From Sodalis praecaptivus (lineage in GTDB: Bacteria > Pseudomonadota > Gammaproteobacteria > Enterobacterales > Enterobacteriaceae), in NCBI RefSeq assembly GCF_000517425.1, contig NZ_CP006569.1, positions 2,656,760 to 2,720,759 on the forward strand: DNA of 64,000 nucleotides. The letters run 5' to 3'. Position numbers and translations under genes: made by a program. Below the pieces are notes generated by a model. It was not told the origin of the DNA and ran no database searches. It worked only from the letters and a program-made list of their open reading frames with translations. Below are positions 1 through 9,759 of this stretch, one piece after another. Each line of letters opens with the position of its first letter. Positions within the stretch are counted from its first letter, which is position 1.

Positions 1-450
1 CTATGAGGTGGTTAGGTTGCAAAAACTGTCTGACCCCACGAAGGCTGAGCAGCGGGACGCCGTCCCGGGAGGCGCTATGAGGTCAATAGCCGGCGCGAAC
101 ACCCTGCTTACCGTCCAGCGGCGCGCCGGCGGCGATTCCGTGTACTTTTCGGGCGGCTACGCCGTGCCATTTAATGCGCTAACCCCCGATCGCACTTTGC
201 ATTTTGGCGCGCTATTAACAAAAATGAAATGAGAGCGTATACCCCCAGCGCGCCAACCGGTTGACCAAGAGCGTGCAGGGACGTGCCAAACTGCTTCGGC
301 GCTGAATGTCATGACCGGCCCTTAGCAGACTTTCGGCGCCGGACGGATTGCCGGCGCTAAGCATATCATTGGCGCCGGACGGATTGCCGGCGCCCAACGG
401 ACCTTCGGCGCGGGATCTTTTGGCCGGGGCTTAACATAAAGAGGCTGCTG
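1..450. other. Gene-poor left edge
   Basis: No gene is recognised here. A 74-codon open frame at 8-232 on the plus strand has no recognisable family and no clear ribosome binding site. The most structured part is the pair of direct repeats at 335-393. A good site (GAGG, 7 nt ahead) precedes the ATG at 451. The binding protein expected for the downstream ABC genes is absent and may lie left of the window. Confidence 0.5.
335..393. repeat. Two direct copies of a 23-bp hairpin element
   Basis: The same 23 bases occur at 335-357 and 371-393, 13 bases apart. Each copy is itself an inverted repeat: GCGCCGG and CCGGCGC arms around the 8-base loop ACGGATTG. A related sequence (CTTCGGCGC) follows at about 402-410. 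It resembles a small palindromic intergenic repeat, or tandem RNA hairpins in the leader of the ABC operon. Confidence 0.75.
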
Positions 451-1236
451 ATGTCCGCCGTGAAATTAGCGTTACGCCAGGTTTGCCGCAGTTTCGGCGC
501 ACTCACCGCGCTGGCGCCGACCGAACTGGACGTGCGGCAAGGGGAATTTATTTGCCTGGTCGGTCCCTCCGGCTGCGGCAAGAGTACATTGTTCAATGTC
601 ATTTCGGGCGTATTGGCCCCCGATAGCGGCCAAATCCTGATCGACGGCCGCGACGTGACCGGCAGCAGCGGCCACGTGGGCTATATGCTGCAAAAAGATT
701 TGCTGTTGCCGTGGAAGACGGTCATCGACAATATTGTGCTGGGCGCGGTAATCAACGGCGGCGCCAGCCGGGCACAGCGGGCGCAGGGCGTGGCGCTGGC
801 CAGACGCTACGGCCTGGGGGAGTTTATCAATCACTATCCCGCCGCGCTGTCCGGCGGCATGCGCCAGCGGGTAGCGCTGATGCGCACCCTGGCGATGGAG
901 CACGATATTATGTTGCTCGATGAGCCGTTCGGCGCGTTGGATTCGCAAACCCGCCTCGCCATGCAGCAATGGCTGTTGCAAGTGTGGTCGGAACAGCGCC
1001 GGACGGTGGTGTTTATCACCCATGACATCGACGAAGCCATCATGCTTGCGGATAGGGTCGTGGTGATGACGCCGCGCCCGGGGCGCATCCGCGCCATCTT
1101 GCCGGTCCCGGTTCCCCGTCCGCGCACGCTCGCCACGCTGACCGACCCGCGCTTTATCGCGCTGAAAGGGCAGATCCTCTCTTTGATTTATCACGACGCG
1201 GCCACGGAGTCTAAAGCGCATGAGAACTCTGCCTAA
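451..1236 (+). CDS. ABC importer ATPase, nitrate/taurine/sulfonate type
   Basis: This cytoplasmic ATPase of 261 aa would power an importer of the SsuB/TauB/ThiZ group. The Walker A motif GPSGCGKST is at residues 38-46, the signature LSGGMRQR near 132, and Walker B ending LLDEP with FITHD about 50 residues later. The next gene, a permease, overlaps its 3' end by 17 nt, so the two are translationally coupled. The substrate cannot be told from the ATPase. Sulfonates, taurine, nitrate or a thiamine precursor are all possible for the family. The binding protein is missing from the window. Confidence 0.85.
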   Translation: MSAVKLALRQVCRSFGALTALAPTELDVRQGEFICLVGPSGCGKSTLFNVISGVLAPDSGQILIDGRDVTGSSGHVGYMLQKDLLLPWKTVIDNIVLGAVINGGASRAQRAQGVALARRYGLGEFINHYPAALSGGMRQRVALMRTLAMEHDIMLLDEPFGALDSQTRLAMQQWLLQVWSEQRRTVVFITHDIDEAIMLADRVVVMTPRPGRIRAILPVPVPRPRTLATLTDPRFIALKGQILSLIYHDAATESKAHENSA

Positions 1237-2023
1237 AGGGCTGTTGGCGGTAGGCGGACCGCTCCTCGCCCTACTGCTGGTCATCGTCATCTGGGCCGCG
1301 GCGGTCCAGCTGTGGGCGATCCCGCCGTATGTACTGCCCTCCCCGGCGCTGACCTGGGCCCATATTCTGGCTGATTTGCCGGTGCTGCTGGCCGGTTTCC
1401 GGCAAACCTTTCTCACTTTTTTGCTGGGCTTCGTATTAGGCGCCGGTGCCGGCTTTGCCTTCGCGGTGATAATGGATGCCCTGCCCTGGGTAAGGAGCGT
1501 ATTGTATCCGATTCTGATCGCCAGCCAGGCGGTACCGGTTATCGCCATTTCGGCGGCCCTGACTATCTGGCTGGGGTTCGGCCTGGCGCCCAAGTTGGTC
1601 ATCGTCGCGCTGGTCGTCTTTTTCCCGGTGGTGGTCAATGTGCTCGACGGGCTACATTCCGTCGATCGGGATATGCTGAATTTGGTGCGGTCCATGGGCG
1701 GCAGCCGGCTCGGCATTTTCCGCCATGTCAAACTGCCGGCCACCTATACCCCGCTATTTTCCGCCCTGAAGCTCTCTGCGACTTTCAGCGTGACCGGCGC
1801 GGTGATAGGCGAATGGACTGCCTCCACCAGCGGCGGGCTGGGCGCCTATCTGTTGCAGGCCAACTCCCGACTAAACACGGCCGGCACTTTTGCCGCCATC
1901 GCCTTTCTGGCGCTGCTGGGCGTGGTCAGCTTCCTGATGGTACTGGCGCTGGAGCATCTGATGACGCCCTGGCGCCATAGCCCCCACGCGCGGTCCTGGT
2001 CGCGACGCTACTGGCGCGATTAA
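1220..2023 (+). CDS. ABC importer permease, SsuC/TauC type
   Basis: An inner-membrane permease of 267 aa with about six hydrophobic segments. The cytoplasmic loop around residues 150-175 (GGSRLGIFRHVKLPA) is the EAA-type loop that contacts the ATPase. It overlaps the upstream ATPase gene by 17 nt and is the last gene of the pair. A GC-rich inverted repeat lies at 2051-2072 (GCCCGC...GCGGGC) without a T-run, so it may end the transcript only weakly. Substrate unknown. Family assignment is secure. Confidence 0.85.
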   Translation: MRTLPKGLLAVGGPLLALLLVIVIWAAAVQLWAIPPYVLPSPALTWAHILADLPVLLAGFRQTFLTFLLGFVLGAGAGFAFAVIMDALPWVRSVLYPILIASQAVPVIAISAALTIWLGFGLAPKLVIVALVVFFPVVVNVLDGLHSVDRDMLNLVRSMGGSRLGIFRHVKLPATYTPLFSALKLSATFSVTGAVIGEWTASTSGGLGAYLLQANSRLNTAGTFAAIAFLALLGVVSFLMVLALEHLMTPWRHSPHARSWSRRYWRD

Positions 2024-2167
2024 CGGCCGGGTAACCCTGCGCCAGCTCAGGCCCGCGGCAGCCGCTGCGGGCGGACAAAACTTGCTTAAACGACCACCTT
2101 TTTCTAGCCTATTGAATGACACTACCACGACCGGCGCCCGCGGCGGCGCGACAGGAAACATTGACTG

Positions 2168-4432
2168 TTGAATAATCGTATGGCTTTACCCGAGGGATTC
2201 CGCCGCACTTTTTTCAAAAATGTTTCGTTCCCCTTACTGCTGGTGTTACTTCTGACGCTTTGCGCCGCGGCGGCCAGCCTGTGGCTTACCTCCCGGCAAA
2301 TCAACGCAAATGTCGTGCGGCGTGAACAGGAAACGGTGCGCGCGTCCGTCGCCCAGCGCCTGCACGAACTGGCGGTCCAGCAGTACAGCATCACGGCCTG
2401 GCCGCCGCTGTACGCGCAACTCATCCGGCCCACATTGGACAGGCAATGGCTGGACGAAAATGTTGGCGGCTGGCTGTATACGGTATTTCACCATCAGCAG
2501 GTTTACCTGCTCAACGCCCGCCGACAGGGGATTTACGCCGCGATAGAGGGTTTGTCGGTCTCGCCCCAGGCGCCAGTGCCGTTGCTGGCGCAGGCGGCAA
2601 GGCTTATTGATGCCGCCTCCCGTCTGCCGGCGAATACTCCGCTGGCGGCGCGCGATAATCACGTCAGTCTGACGCCGACCCGTAAGCTTGAGCCCCGCGG
2701 CTTTGCCGCCTTTGCCCGTATTGCCGGCCAGCCCGTAGTGATAGCCGTAAGCCCGGTGCGACCGCCGGCAAGCGCTACCGGCCCGGTAAGTTATCTGCTC
2801 AGCGTGGTACCGCTGGACGCGGCTTTTATTAACGATTTGAGCAATCACCATCTGCTTAACCCTCTCAGCTTCAGCGACAATCCTCCGGGCCGGCGCGAGA
2901 CCGCTCTGACGTTAGTGGACCCGCAGGGACAAACGGTCAGCTTCCTCCGCTGGCGGCCGCAACATCCTGGCGCCGAGGTGCTGCGCGCTATCTGGCCCGT
3001 GATTCCCCCGCTGGCAATCTTGCTGTTCGGCGTGATCGCCTGGATGATGCGCGCCATTTGGCGTTCGGCGCTGCGCCTGCGCCAAACCCTGATAGCGCTA
3101 CAAGCGAGCGAGGCGCAAGCGCTCCATGTTGCCTATCACGATGTGCTGACCGGCTTGCCCAACCGGGCAATGCTTGACGACCGGCTGGCGCAAGCGCTGG
3201 CCTACACTTCCCGCCAGTCGGACTGCGTCGCGCTGCTGGCGCTGGATCTGGATCGGTTCAAGCAGGTCAACGACAGTCTGGGCCATCACGGCGGGGATGC
3301 GCTGATCAAAGCCGTGGCAACGCGGCTGTGCGGTTTGGTGCGCGAAGGCGATGTGGTGGCGCGCACCGGGGGCGATGAATTCCTGATTTTGCTACGCGAC
3401 GTCAAAGGTCGCGAGGCGGTGCGGGCGCTCGGTCTGCGTATCATCGATGCCGTCAAACAGCCTTTCGCGCTCGGCGGACGCGATATCTTTATCGGGGTCA
3501 GCATTGGTGTTGCGCTGGCCCCGGCGGATGCGATTGAGAAAGAGGACTTGAAACGCAAGGCCGATATCGCCCTTTATGCCGCCAAGGCCCGCGGTCGCGA
3601 CGGGTTCCAGTGGTTCCAGCAGTCGCTGGACGAGTCACTGCGCGCACGGGAAGCGCTGGCGGACGATCTTCGTGCCGCGCTCCAACACAAAGAGACCTTG
3701 ACCCTCCATTTCCTGCCGCAGGTGGACATCACGGGCGAACAGATTGTCGGCTTTGAGGCACAATTGCGCTGGCAGCACCCCCAGCACCGTTATCTGACGT
3801 CGTCGCAACTCCTGAGGGTCGCCGAGGAGAGCGGACTCAGCATTGCCTTGGGGGAGTGGATGCTGACGCAGTCCTGCCGGGTGGCGCAACAATGGCCGGA
3901 TCGGTTTATCGCGGTGAGCATCACGCCGGTGCAATTTTACAGCCCCGACTTCGTCGAGCGCGCCACGGCGATCCTTCAAGCACAGCAGTGCGATCCGTCA
4001 CGCATCGAACTCGGCATCAACGAAAGTGTGTTGTTTAATCAAGATGCTTACTCTCTCGGCATCCTTCTGGCGCTGCGGGCCAGCGGGTTTACCATTACCG
4101 TGGAAAATTTTGGCGTCCGCTACGCCAGCATCCGGCACCTTAATCATTTCCCGGTGGACAAAATCAAAATCGACCCGTCGTTCATCCAACATATGGGACA
4201 AGACGACAATGCGGCGGCCATCGTGGAATCGGTGATACGCCTGGGCCACGCCATGGGCGTGTCGGTCACCGCCCGTGGCGTGGACAGTGAGGAAAAGCGC
4301 GCCGCGCTGGAGCAGGTGGGCTGCAATGAACTGCAAGGACCGTTGTTCTCCAAAGCGCTATCGGAAGCGAGCGTCGCGACGCTGCTGTCCGCCGCGGACA
4401 GCGCATCGTCACCGGTCGATGGCGGGAGATGA
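2168..4432 (+). CDS. Membrane diguanylate cyclase with degenerate EAL domain
   Basis: A 754-aa membrane protein. The order is a transmembrane helix near residues 18-38, a periplasmic CHASE4-like sensor region (about 45-265), a second helix near 277-297, GGDEF (about 325-480) and EAL (about 500-745). GGDEF is intact: TGGDEF at 400-405, with an RxxD inhibitory site (REGD) five residues before it. The EAL domain is degraded: EAQ at 530-532 in place of EAL, EN at 646-647 instead of the metal-binding DD of DDFG, and ARGVD with Arg703 instead of the catalytic Glu of AEGVE. It should therefore make c-di-GMP, with EAL serving at most as a sensor. The start is TTG at 2168, supported by AGGA 11 nt ahead; ATG at 2180 is the alternative. 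Confidence 0.85.
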   Translation: MNNRMALPEGFRRTFFKNVSFPLLLVLLLTLCAAAASLWLTSRQINANVVRREQETVRASVAQRLHELAVQQYSITAWPPLYAQLIRPTLDRQWLDENVGGWLYTVFHHQQVYLLNARRQGIYAAIEGLSVSPQAPVPLLAQAARLIDAASRLPANTPLAARDNHVSLTPTRKLEPRGFAAFARIAGQPVVIAVSPVRPPASATGPVSYLLSVVPLDAAFINDLSNHHLLNPLSFSDNPPGRRETALTLVDPQGQTVSFLRWRPQHPGAEVLRAIWPVIPPLAILLFGVIAWMMRAIWRSALRLRQTLIALQASEAQALHVAYHDVLTGLPNRAMLDDRLAQALAYTSRQSDCVALLALDLDRFKQVNDSLGHHGGDALIKAVATRLCGLVREGDVVARTGGDEFLILLRDVKGREAVRALGLRIIDAVKQPFALGGRDIFIGVSIGVALAPADAIEKEDLKRKADIALYAAKARGRDGFQWFQQSLDESLRAREALADDLRAALQHKETLTLHFLPQVDITGEQIVGFEAQLRWQHPQHRYLTSSQLLRVAEESGLSIALGEWMLTQSCRVAQQWPDRFIAVSITPVQFYSPDFVERATAILQAQQCDPSRIELGINESVLFNQDAYSLGILLALRASGFTITVENFGVRYASIRHLNHFPVDKIKIDPSFIQHMGQDDNAAAIVESVIRLGHAMGVSVTARGVDSEEKRAALEQVGCNELQGPLFSKALSEASVATLLSAADSASSPVDGGR

Positions 4433-4454
4433 CGCACGCTACCCGCCCGGGCGC

Positions 4455-6251
4455 TTAGATCGGGGCCGTCGCGTGAGGCTCGGCGCGCCACGGCTGCCCT
4501 ACCGTCGCCATAAACTGACTGAACGCCGCCAGGGGCAGCGGCCGTGAGATATAAAACCCCTGCGCGCCATCAAACCCCAGTGCGGCCACTTCGTCATACG
4601 TCGCCTGGTCCTCGACGCCCTCGGCGATCACCTGATAGTGCAAATCATGCAGCATTTTGATCAGATAGGTCAGAATCACCCGGTTACGCGCATCCTCCGC
4701 CATATTACTTATCAGCGAACGGTCGATCTTAATAACGTCCGCGGGCATCGTAATCAGATAGCCGAGATTGCTATAACCGGCGCCGAAATCGTCAATGGCA
4801 ATGCGATAACCTTCGCGTTTGAGCGCGTCAAGGTGGGTTAACGCCCGTTGATTATGCAAGATTTCCTGCGTTTCCAGGCATTCCAGCTCCAATAGGGCCG
4901 CCGACGCCGGGTACGCTTTTTTCAGCTCGCGCATCAGCCGCAGAAAACGCTCGCTAGAGAGATCCTGCACCGATACATTGACCGATACCGATAGCGACCG
5001 CCCCTCCTCGCGCCACAGCGCCATATGTTTCAGCACTTCACGCAGCACCCAGCGGGTGATGGCGGAGATCGACCCGGACTTCTCCGCCACAGGGATGAAC
5101 TCCGCCGGCGAGATATCGCCAAACAGCGGGTGCCGCCAGCGGATCAGCGCCTCGGCGCTTTCAATCATCCCGGTACGCAAATTCAATTTCGGTTGGTAAT
5201 AAACGGCAAATCCCGCGGCGGGGGAAATCCGCTTGGTCAAGTCCTGCACCAGGGTGGTTAAGCGCTGCTGCGAGAGATCATTATCCGGATGATAGCGCAT
5301 CACCCCCTGCTTACTGCCTACCGCGTCGTGCAGCGCGCTCATGCATTCGCGCAGAATTTGCTGCGGCTGGCGTCGGGGTGAAGCGCTAAAGCTGGTCAAG
5401 CCGGTGTTCAGTTCAAAAGGCAGGGTAGAGAAACGCGCATGGCCCGTGTTGAGCGTTTTACGCAGACGGCGGATGGTGTCCAGCAGATCGGCGGTGTCCG
5501 CCTCGTCATACAACACCGCAAATCGGCCAAACGCTACGCTGTAAAGATGATAGCGCGACCCCAGCGCCGTACGCATTTGCTGGGCCATGGCCAGGATACG
5601 CGCCTCGACCGTCGCGATACCGAACGCTTTGGCGGTATCATTAAGGCGTACAATATCGGTGGCTTCAATCAGCGCCAGACCGTAATGCGGCTCGCGCGCC
5701 TCAAGCTCCGCCAGCTCATCAAACAGCCGCTGCCGATTGGGCAATAGGGTTACCGGGTCGATAAGCCCCAGCCGGTGGGTTTCCTGCATAAAAGCGGTGA
5801 CCATCGCGCCGAGGGCTTCCAGCCGCTGGCGTTCTGGCAGGCTGAGGGCGCGCGGCTGATAATCGATAATACACAGGCTGCCGATGGCAATGTTATTTTT
5901 GGTCAGAAGCGGCGTGCCGGCGTAAAAGCGAATGTAAGGAAAGCCCTGTACCAGCGGATTTTGGCTGAAACGCGCATCCTGACGAGCATCGTCAACCACC
6001 TGCGTTTGTTGCGCGTCGACCACGAAACGGCAAAAGGAATCTTCGCGCGGGGTTTCATCCAGCGGGAAATTGTGTTTGGCATAGATGACCTGCTTCTCTT
6101 CCCCGACAAAGGTTATCAAACAGGTCGGGGCCGCCAGGATTTTACAGGTCAAGGCGGTAATCAACTTGAATATACCGGCTTGCTCGCCGCGCGCCAGCGC
6201 GTCAATCATTTTACGCCGCTCGCTCTCCTTGCCGCCCAAATGATCCAGCAT
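4455..6251 (-). CDS. GAF-GGDEF(degenerate)-EAL c-di-GMP phosphodiesterase
   Basis: A soluble 598-aa protein. A GAF domain (about residues 22-155) is followed by a degenerate GGDEF (about 160-320) in which AFGRF (240-244) replaces GGDEF, so no cyclase activity is expected. The C-terminal EAL domain (about 345-590) keeps EAL at 367-369, DDFG from 487, KID, and AEGVE with Glu544, and so should cleave c-di-GMP to pGpG. The gene converges on the cyclase gene at 2168-4432 with 22 bp between stops. The two proteins have opposite surviving activities. The GAF domain may sense a small ligand or redox state; no ligand can be named. Confidence 0.85.
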   Translation of the reverse strand: MLDHLGGKESERRKMIDALARGEQAGIFKLITALTCKILAAPTCLITFVGEEKQVIYAKHNFPLDETPREDSFCRFVVDAQQTQVVDDARQDARFSQNPLVQGFPYIRFYAGTPLLTKNNIAIGSLCIIDYQPRALSLPERQRLEALGAMVTAFMQETHRLGLIDPVTLLPNRQRLFDELAELEAREPHYGLALIEATDIVRLNDTAKAFGIATVEARILAMAQQMRTALGSRYHLYSVAFGRFAVLYDEADTADLLDTIRRLRKTLNTGHARFSTLPFELNTGLTSFSASPRRQPQQILRECMSALHDAVGSKQGVMRYHPDNDLSQQRLTTLVQDLTKRISPAAGFAVYYQPKLNLRTGMIESAEALIRWRHPLFGDISPAEFIPVAEKSGSISAITRWVLREVLKHMALWREEGRSLSVSVNVSVQDLSSERFLRLMRELKKAYPASAALLELECLETQEILHNQRALTHLDALKREGYRIAIDDFGAGYSNLGYLITMPADVIKIDRSLISNMAEDARNRVILTYLIKMLHDLHYQVIAEGVEDQATYDEVAALGFDGAQGFYISRPLPLAAFSQFMATVGQPWRAEPHATAPI

Positions 6252-6458
6252 CCCGCCTCCCGAGAAAGATAAATACGTTTTGACGCTGCGTTATTTCAGC
6301 TTAGCGTATTGAGTATATCTCGTCAGCGGTGATGCGCGTAATGTTGGCGCGCAGGCCCCTCTCCTTTATAAGTTTGCCCGGCGCCCGCTCATAAGGCCCG
6401 CGCCGGCCGGGGGGAAACGCTACTCCCCCGGCGGCGAGACGCGCTTTGGCGTCGAGCC

Positions 6459-7760
6459 TTAGCGCGACAGCGCATAGGTCTGCGGCGCCGCCACCGTCCG
6501 TGGCCGGCAGCCATAGGCGTAATCCCGCAGCACATCCTGGATCTTGTCCATAATCAGACTGTGCGGATCCGCACGGCACTCCCCCGCCAATACCCGCCGG
6601 TACTGTAGCGGAAAATATTGACTTAGCATGCCAAGCGGCAGACGGCAGGCGGTCAGTTGGCTTATTAGCTGGCGCAGCGCCGCTGCGATGCGGTCCTGCG
6701 GCCAATAATAGCGAATGCGATCGGACAGGCTGTAATGCAAATCCACCATCGCCTGGGAGTGGCGGGGATGGTAATACTGTTCCCAATACTTCGGCTCATC
6801 CAGCATCACGCTATCGATGACCTCCAGAATACGGCTTTGCCGCTCCGCCGGCACCAGCGCTTTTTCCATCAGCGCCAAACTGAAAATCGCCTCGCGCAGG
6901 GCGAACGTCAGCGCCGGCCCGACTTTCAGGATGGCGAAGTGATCCTGCACCAGTTGTGCTAACGCCTGCGGGGTCTGATAATCGGTGGAGTGAGCCTCGA
7001 ACACCCAAGGCGTGCTGGCGATAAAGCGCGACAGCGCCTGGGCGGCCGCCGGGCGATAATGGATAATATTGCTGTGATCAAATTCCACGCCCGGCTGAAC
7101 CACCAGGGCGATGATACGGTTCAGGGCCTGCTGCTGCCCTAGGCGACGAAAAGCGTCTTCATGCAGGGTCAGCGTTTCCAGCGCGCGGTCAGGCGTTGTC
7201 ACATGCACTCTCCCGATAGTGTCGGTCTCGCCGCCGGGAACCGGGACTTCCGTACCAATCACATAGCATAGCGCTTGCCGTTGAGCGTCGCTGGCGCTGG
7301 CCTCCGCCGCGGCGCACAGCTGTGCCGACCGCAGCGCTACCGTTTCCGGCGGCAGCGGCACCGGATCGTCTAGACAGGGCATCGACGCATCCAAATGAAT
7401 TTTACTGAATCCTGCCCGCACATAGTCAGCGACCAGTTGTGCAGCTTTCGCCATTGCGACCTCTGCCGTTTCATCGCGCCAGCAGTTAGGACCGAGATGA
7501 TCCCCCCCCAGGATCAGGCGGGAAAGCGGAAAGCCTACCCGGCTGGCAATGGCCTGGACGAAATCGCGAAAGCCCGCCGGCGTCATGCCGGTATAACCGC
7601 CGAACTGATTGACCTGATTGGACGTGGCTTCAATCAAGACCTGGCGCTCGCCGTGTAGGTCAAAACGCAGCGCCGCCTCTACCACCAGCGGGTGGGCGGA
7701 ACAAACGGCACAGATCCCTAGGTGTTCACCCTGTTTGTGTCGAGCAATTATGGTTTTCAT
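6459..7760 (-). CDS. gatZ: Tagatose-1,6-bisphosphate aldolase accessory subunit GatZ/KbaZ
   Basis: A 433-aa protein of the GatZ/KbaZ family, the non-catalytic subunit needed for full activity and stability of class II tagatose-bisphosphate aldolase. The opening ([16 protein letters not shown], then [18 protein letters not shown]) and GGDHLGPN near residue 85 are typical of the family. The length matches E. coli homologues (about 420-430 aa). The start overlaps the stop of the upstream kinase by 4 nt (ATGA), so the two are co-translated. It is the last gene of the sugar operon. The catalytic partner, GatY, is at the other end (12969-13823). GatZ and KbaZ cannot be told apart here. Confidence 0.9.
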   Translation of the reverse strand: MKTIIARHKQGEHLGICAVCSAHPLVVEAALRFDLHGERQVLIEATSNQVNQFGGYTGMTPAGFRDFVQAIASRVGFPLSRLILGGDHLGPNCWRDETAEVAMAKAAQLVADYVRAGFSKIHLDASMPCLDDPVPLPPETVALRSAQLCAAAEASASDAQRQALCYVIGTEVPVPGGETDTIGRVHVTTPDRALETLTLHEDAFRRLGQQQALNRIIALVVQPGVEFDHSNIIHYRPAAAQALSRFIASTPWVFEAHSTDYQTPQALAQLVQDHFAILKVGPALTFALREAIFSLALMEKALVPAERQSRILEVIDSVMLDEPKYWEQYYHPRHSQAMVDLHYSLSDRIRYYWPQDRIAAALRQLISQLTACRLPLGMLSQYFPLQYRRVLAGECRADPHSLIMDKIQDVLRDYAYGCRPRTVAAPQTYALSR

Positions 7761-8734
7761 TGACGTTCCTGAATACTGTGATTATCGGAAACCGGCGTTT
7801 GCCGCTGCAAAAACGCCTCGATTTGCGCCAGAGTAGAGGTCCCCTCCATGGGACCTTGGCGCGTCACCGCCAGCGCGCCGCAGACGTTGGCATAGCGCAG
7901 CGCCTGGCTGATGCTGAATCCGCGCTGGCGACAAGCAATAAAGGCGCCGCCAAAGCAATCGCCGGCGCCGGTGGGGTCCACCTCAATGACCGGGTAGCCG
8001 GGCACATGGAGCGTTTGTTCGGCGCTAAAATAGCTTGCGCCCTCGCGGCCCCGCTTTACGACCACTTCCCGGATGCCGTTTTGCAAAAACCAGTCGATGG
8101 CCCCCTGCGCGTCGCTGGCGGGCGACAACAGCACCACTTCGCTGGCGCTGGGGAGATAGCAATCGGTCAACTCCAGCATGAAATGCAGCGCATCGCGCAT
8201 TTCGGGGATGTCCAGCATTTCTTTGCGGATATTGGGATCGAAAGAGAGCGTGCCACCGGCGGCTTTCACCTGCTCAGCCGCCTTTTTAACCGCATCCACC
8301 ATCTGGAAGGAGAAGAGCGACGAGCCCATGATATGCAGATGTCGACAGGTCGCCGGCAGCATTTCCGCCACTTGCTCGGGGGAAATATGGCCGCAGGCGG
8401 AATGCTTGATGTTAAAGATGAAATCCCGTTCGCCGCCGGATTGATAAGCGACAAAAGCGCTGCCGGTGTTCTCCTGGGTCAGCATACGGATACCGCGGGT
8501 GTCGACACCGTCACGCGCCAGCCTGTCGACATTCAACCGGCCAAAGCCATCATCGCCGACGCAGCTGATAATGCCGCCGCGGACGCCGAGCTTACTGACC
8601 TGATCGATAAATATTGCCGGCGCGCCGCTGGGATAGGGACCGTGCCAAACGCCCGGATGGGTAAACCCCTGGCCGATATTCGCCGCCATCATTTCCACCA
8701 GGACTTCACCAATGGTATAGATACTGTTCATCAC
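7757..8734 (-). CDS. PfkB-family ketohexose kinase (first paralogue)
   Basis: A cytoplasmic sugar kinase of 325 aa in the ribokinase/PfkB superfamily. The C-terminal motif [13 protein letters not shown] (about residues 255-267) carries the catalytic Asp and the anion hole. FDPNIRKEM near 175 is also typical. Tagatose kinases of this subfamily are known, and the aldolase genes on both sides make a tagatose-type substrate likely. The gene sits between the permease (35-nt gap) and gatZ (4-nt overlap). A clear paralogue lies at 15206-16159 and shares [21 protein letters not shown] and [10 protein letters not shown]. Which kinase acts at C1 and which at C6 cannot be read from sequence. Confidence 0.85.
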   Translation of the reverse strand: MMNSIYTIGEVLVEMMAANIGQGFTHPGVWHGPYPSGAPAIFIDQVSKLGVRGGIISCVGDDGFGRLNVDRLARDGVDTRGIRMLTQENTGSAFVAYQSGGERDFIFNIKHSACGHISPEQVAEMLPATCRHLHIMGSSLFSFQMVDAVKKAAEQVKAAGGTLSFDPNIRKEMLDIPEMRDALHFMLELTDCYLPSASEVVLLSPASDAQGAIDWFLQNGIREVVVKRGREGASYFSAEQTLHVPGYPVIEVDPTGAGDCFGGAFIACRQRGFSISQALRYANVCGALAVTRQGPMEGTSTLAQIEAFLQRQTPVSDNHSIQERQ

Positions 8735-8769
8735 CCTGTTTCCTTTTGTGTGCTGTAAGCCCGCCCCGG

Positions 8770-9759
8770 TTAACCGCGTTTCTTTTTATTTCTGACGTCG
8801 ACATAAACCGCCACCAGGATCACCATCCCCTTCACCACCATCTGGTAAAAATAGGGCACGTTCATCAAATTCATCCCGTTGTTGATGACCCCGATAATCA
8901 ACGCGCCGATCATGGTGCCTACAACCGTGCCGTAGCCGCCGGTAAGACTGGTCCCACCCAGTACCGCCGCGGCGATGGCGTCCAACTCATAGCTGAGCGC
9001 CGCGTTGGGTTGGCCGGAGTACAGCCGCGACGCCAGAATCAGCCCGCTAATGCCCGCCATCAGTGCGGTTATCATGAACACTTTGATGCGCAATGCCGTC
9101 ACATTGATACCGGAGTACAGCGCCGCTTCCCGGTTGCCGCCGGTGAGATAAATTTTGCGCCCGAACGTGGTACGGCCGAGCACGGCGTGGTTGACCAGCA
9201 GCAGCAACGCCAGGATCCAGATGGGCAGCGGGATCAGTAGCCATTCGCCGTTACCCAGCGCCAGGAAGCCGGGATCGCTTATCATGACCGGCATACCGTC
9301 GGTAACGATGTAGGCTACGCCGCGGAAGATGCCCATGGTGGCGACGGTAACGATAAAGGAGGGAATGCCCGCCACGGCGGTCAACGCGCCGTTGATGAGG
9401 CCCAACAGCAGCGCCGCGATAATCGCCATGGGCAATACCAGCAACAAGGGGACGCCAAACGATAGCCCCAGCGCGGCGAACGTACCCACCAGCGCGATGG
9501 TGGCGCCCACCGACAAGTCAATGTCCCCCAACAGCAGCACATAGGTCATGCCGTAAGCGGTAATGGCGATAATCGACACTTGCAGCACAATGTTGGTCAG
9601 ATTATTGGCGGTAAAAAAACTGTCGCTCAACAGGCTGAACAACAGGACCAGGGCCACCAGGCCGCCCACAATGCCGCCATACTGTTTCGCGGCGCGGATA
9701 AAACCGGCGCCGGCGCCATCGCGCTGGTGACCGGGGGAAAGGAGAGCTTTGTCACTCAT
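8770..9759 (-). CDS. Ribose-type sugar ABC permease
   Basis: An inner-membrane permease of 329 aa, RbsC/XylH type, with about ten hydrophobic segments. Conserved family features include the N-terminal FFTANNLTNI-like segment, LGDIDLSVG near residue 80, and GGTSLTGGYGTVVGT near 265. It forms the channel for the sugar delivered by the binding protein at 11458-12348 and is energised by the double ATPase directly upstream. Start and stop of these two genes abut (9759/9760). It belongs to the minus-strand operon ending in gatZ. Confidence 0.9.
   Translation of the reverse strand: MSDKALLSPGHQRDGAGAGFIRAAKQYGGIVGGLVALVLLFSLLSDSFFTANNLTNIVLQVSIIAITAYGMTYVLLLGDIDLSVGATIALVGTFAALGLSFGVPLLLVLPMAIIAALLLGLINGALTAVAGIPSFIVTVATMGIFRGVAYIVTDGMPVMISDPGFLALGNGEWLLIPLPIWILALLLLVNHAVLGRTTFGRKIYLTGGNREAALYSGINVTALRIKVFMITALMAGISGLILASRLYSGQPNAALSYELDAIAAAVLGGTSLTGGYGTVVGTMIGALIIGVINNGMNLMNVPYFYQMVVKGMVILVAVYVDVRNKKKRG

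Noticed and set aside
472..1743. 423-codon open frame on the minus strand
   Set aside because: It lies antisense to the ABC ATPase and permease genes, is Arg/His/Gln-rich with no family resemblance, and has no ribosome site. It is a by-product of GC-rich codon use.
7760..8758. 332-codon plus-strand frame
   Set aside because: Exact antisense shadow of the PfkB kinase; low-complexity composition and no domain.
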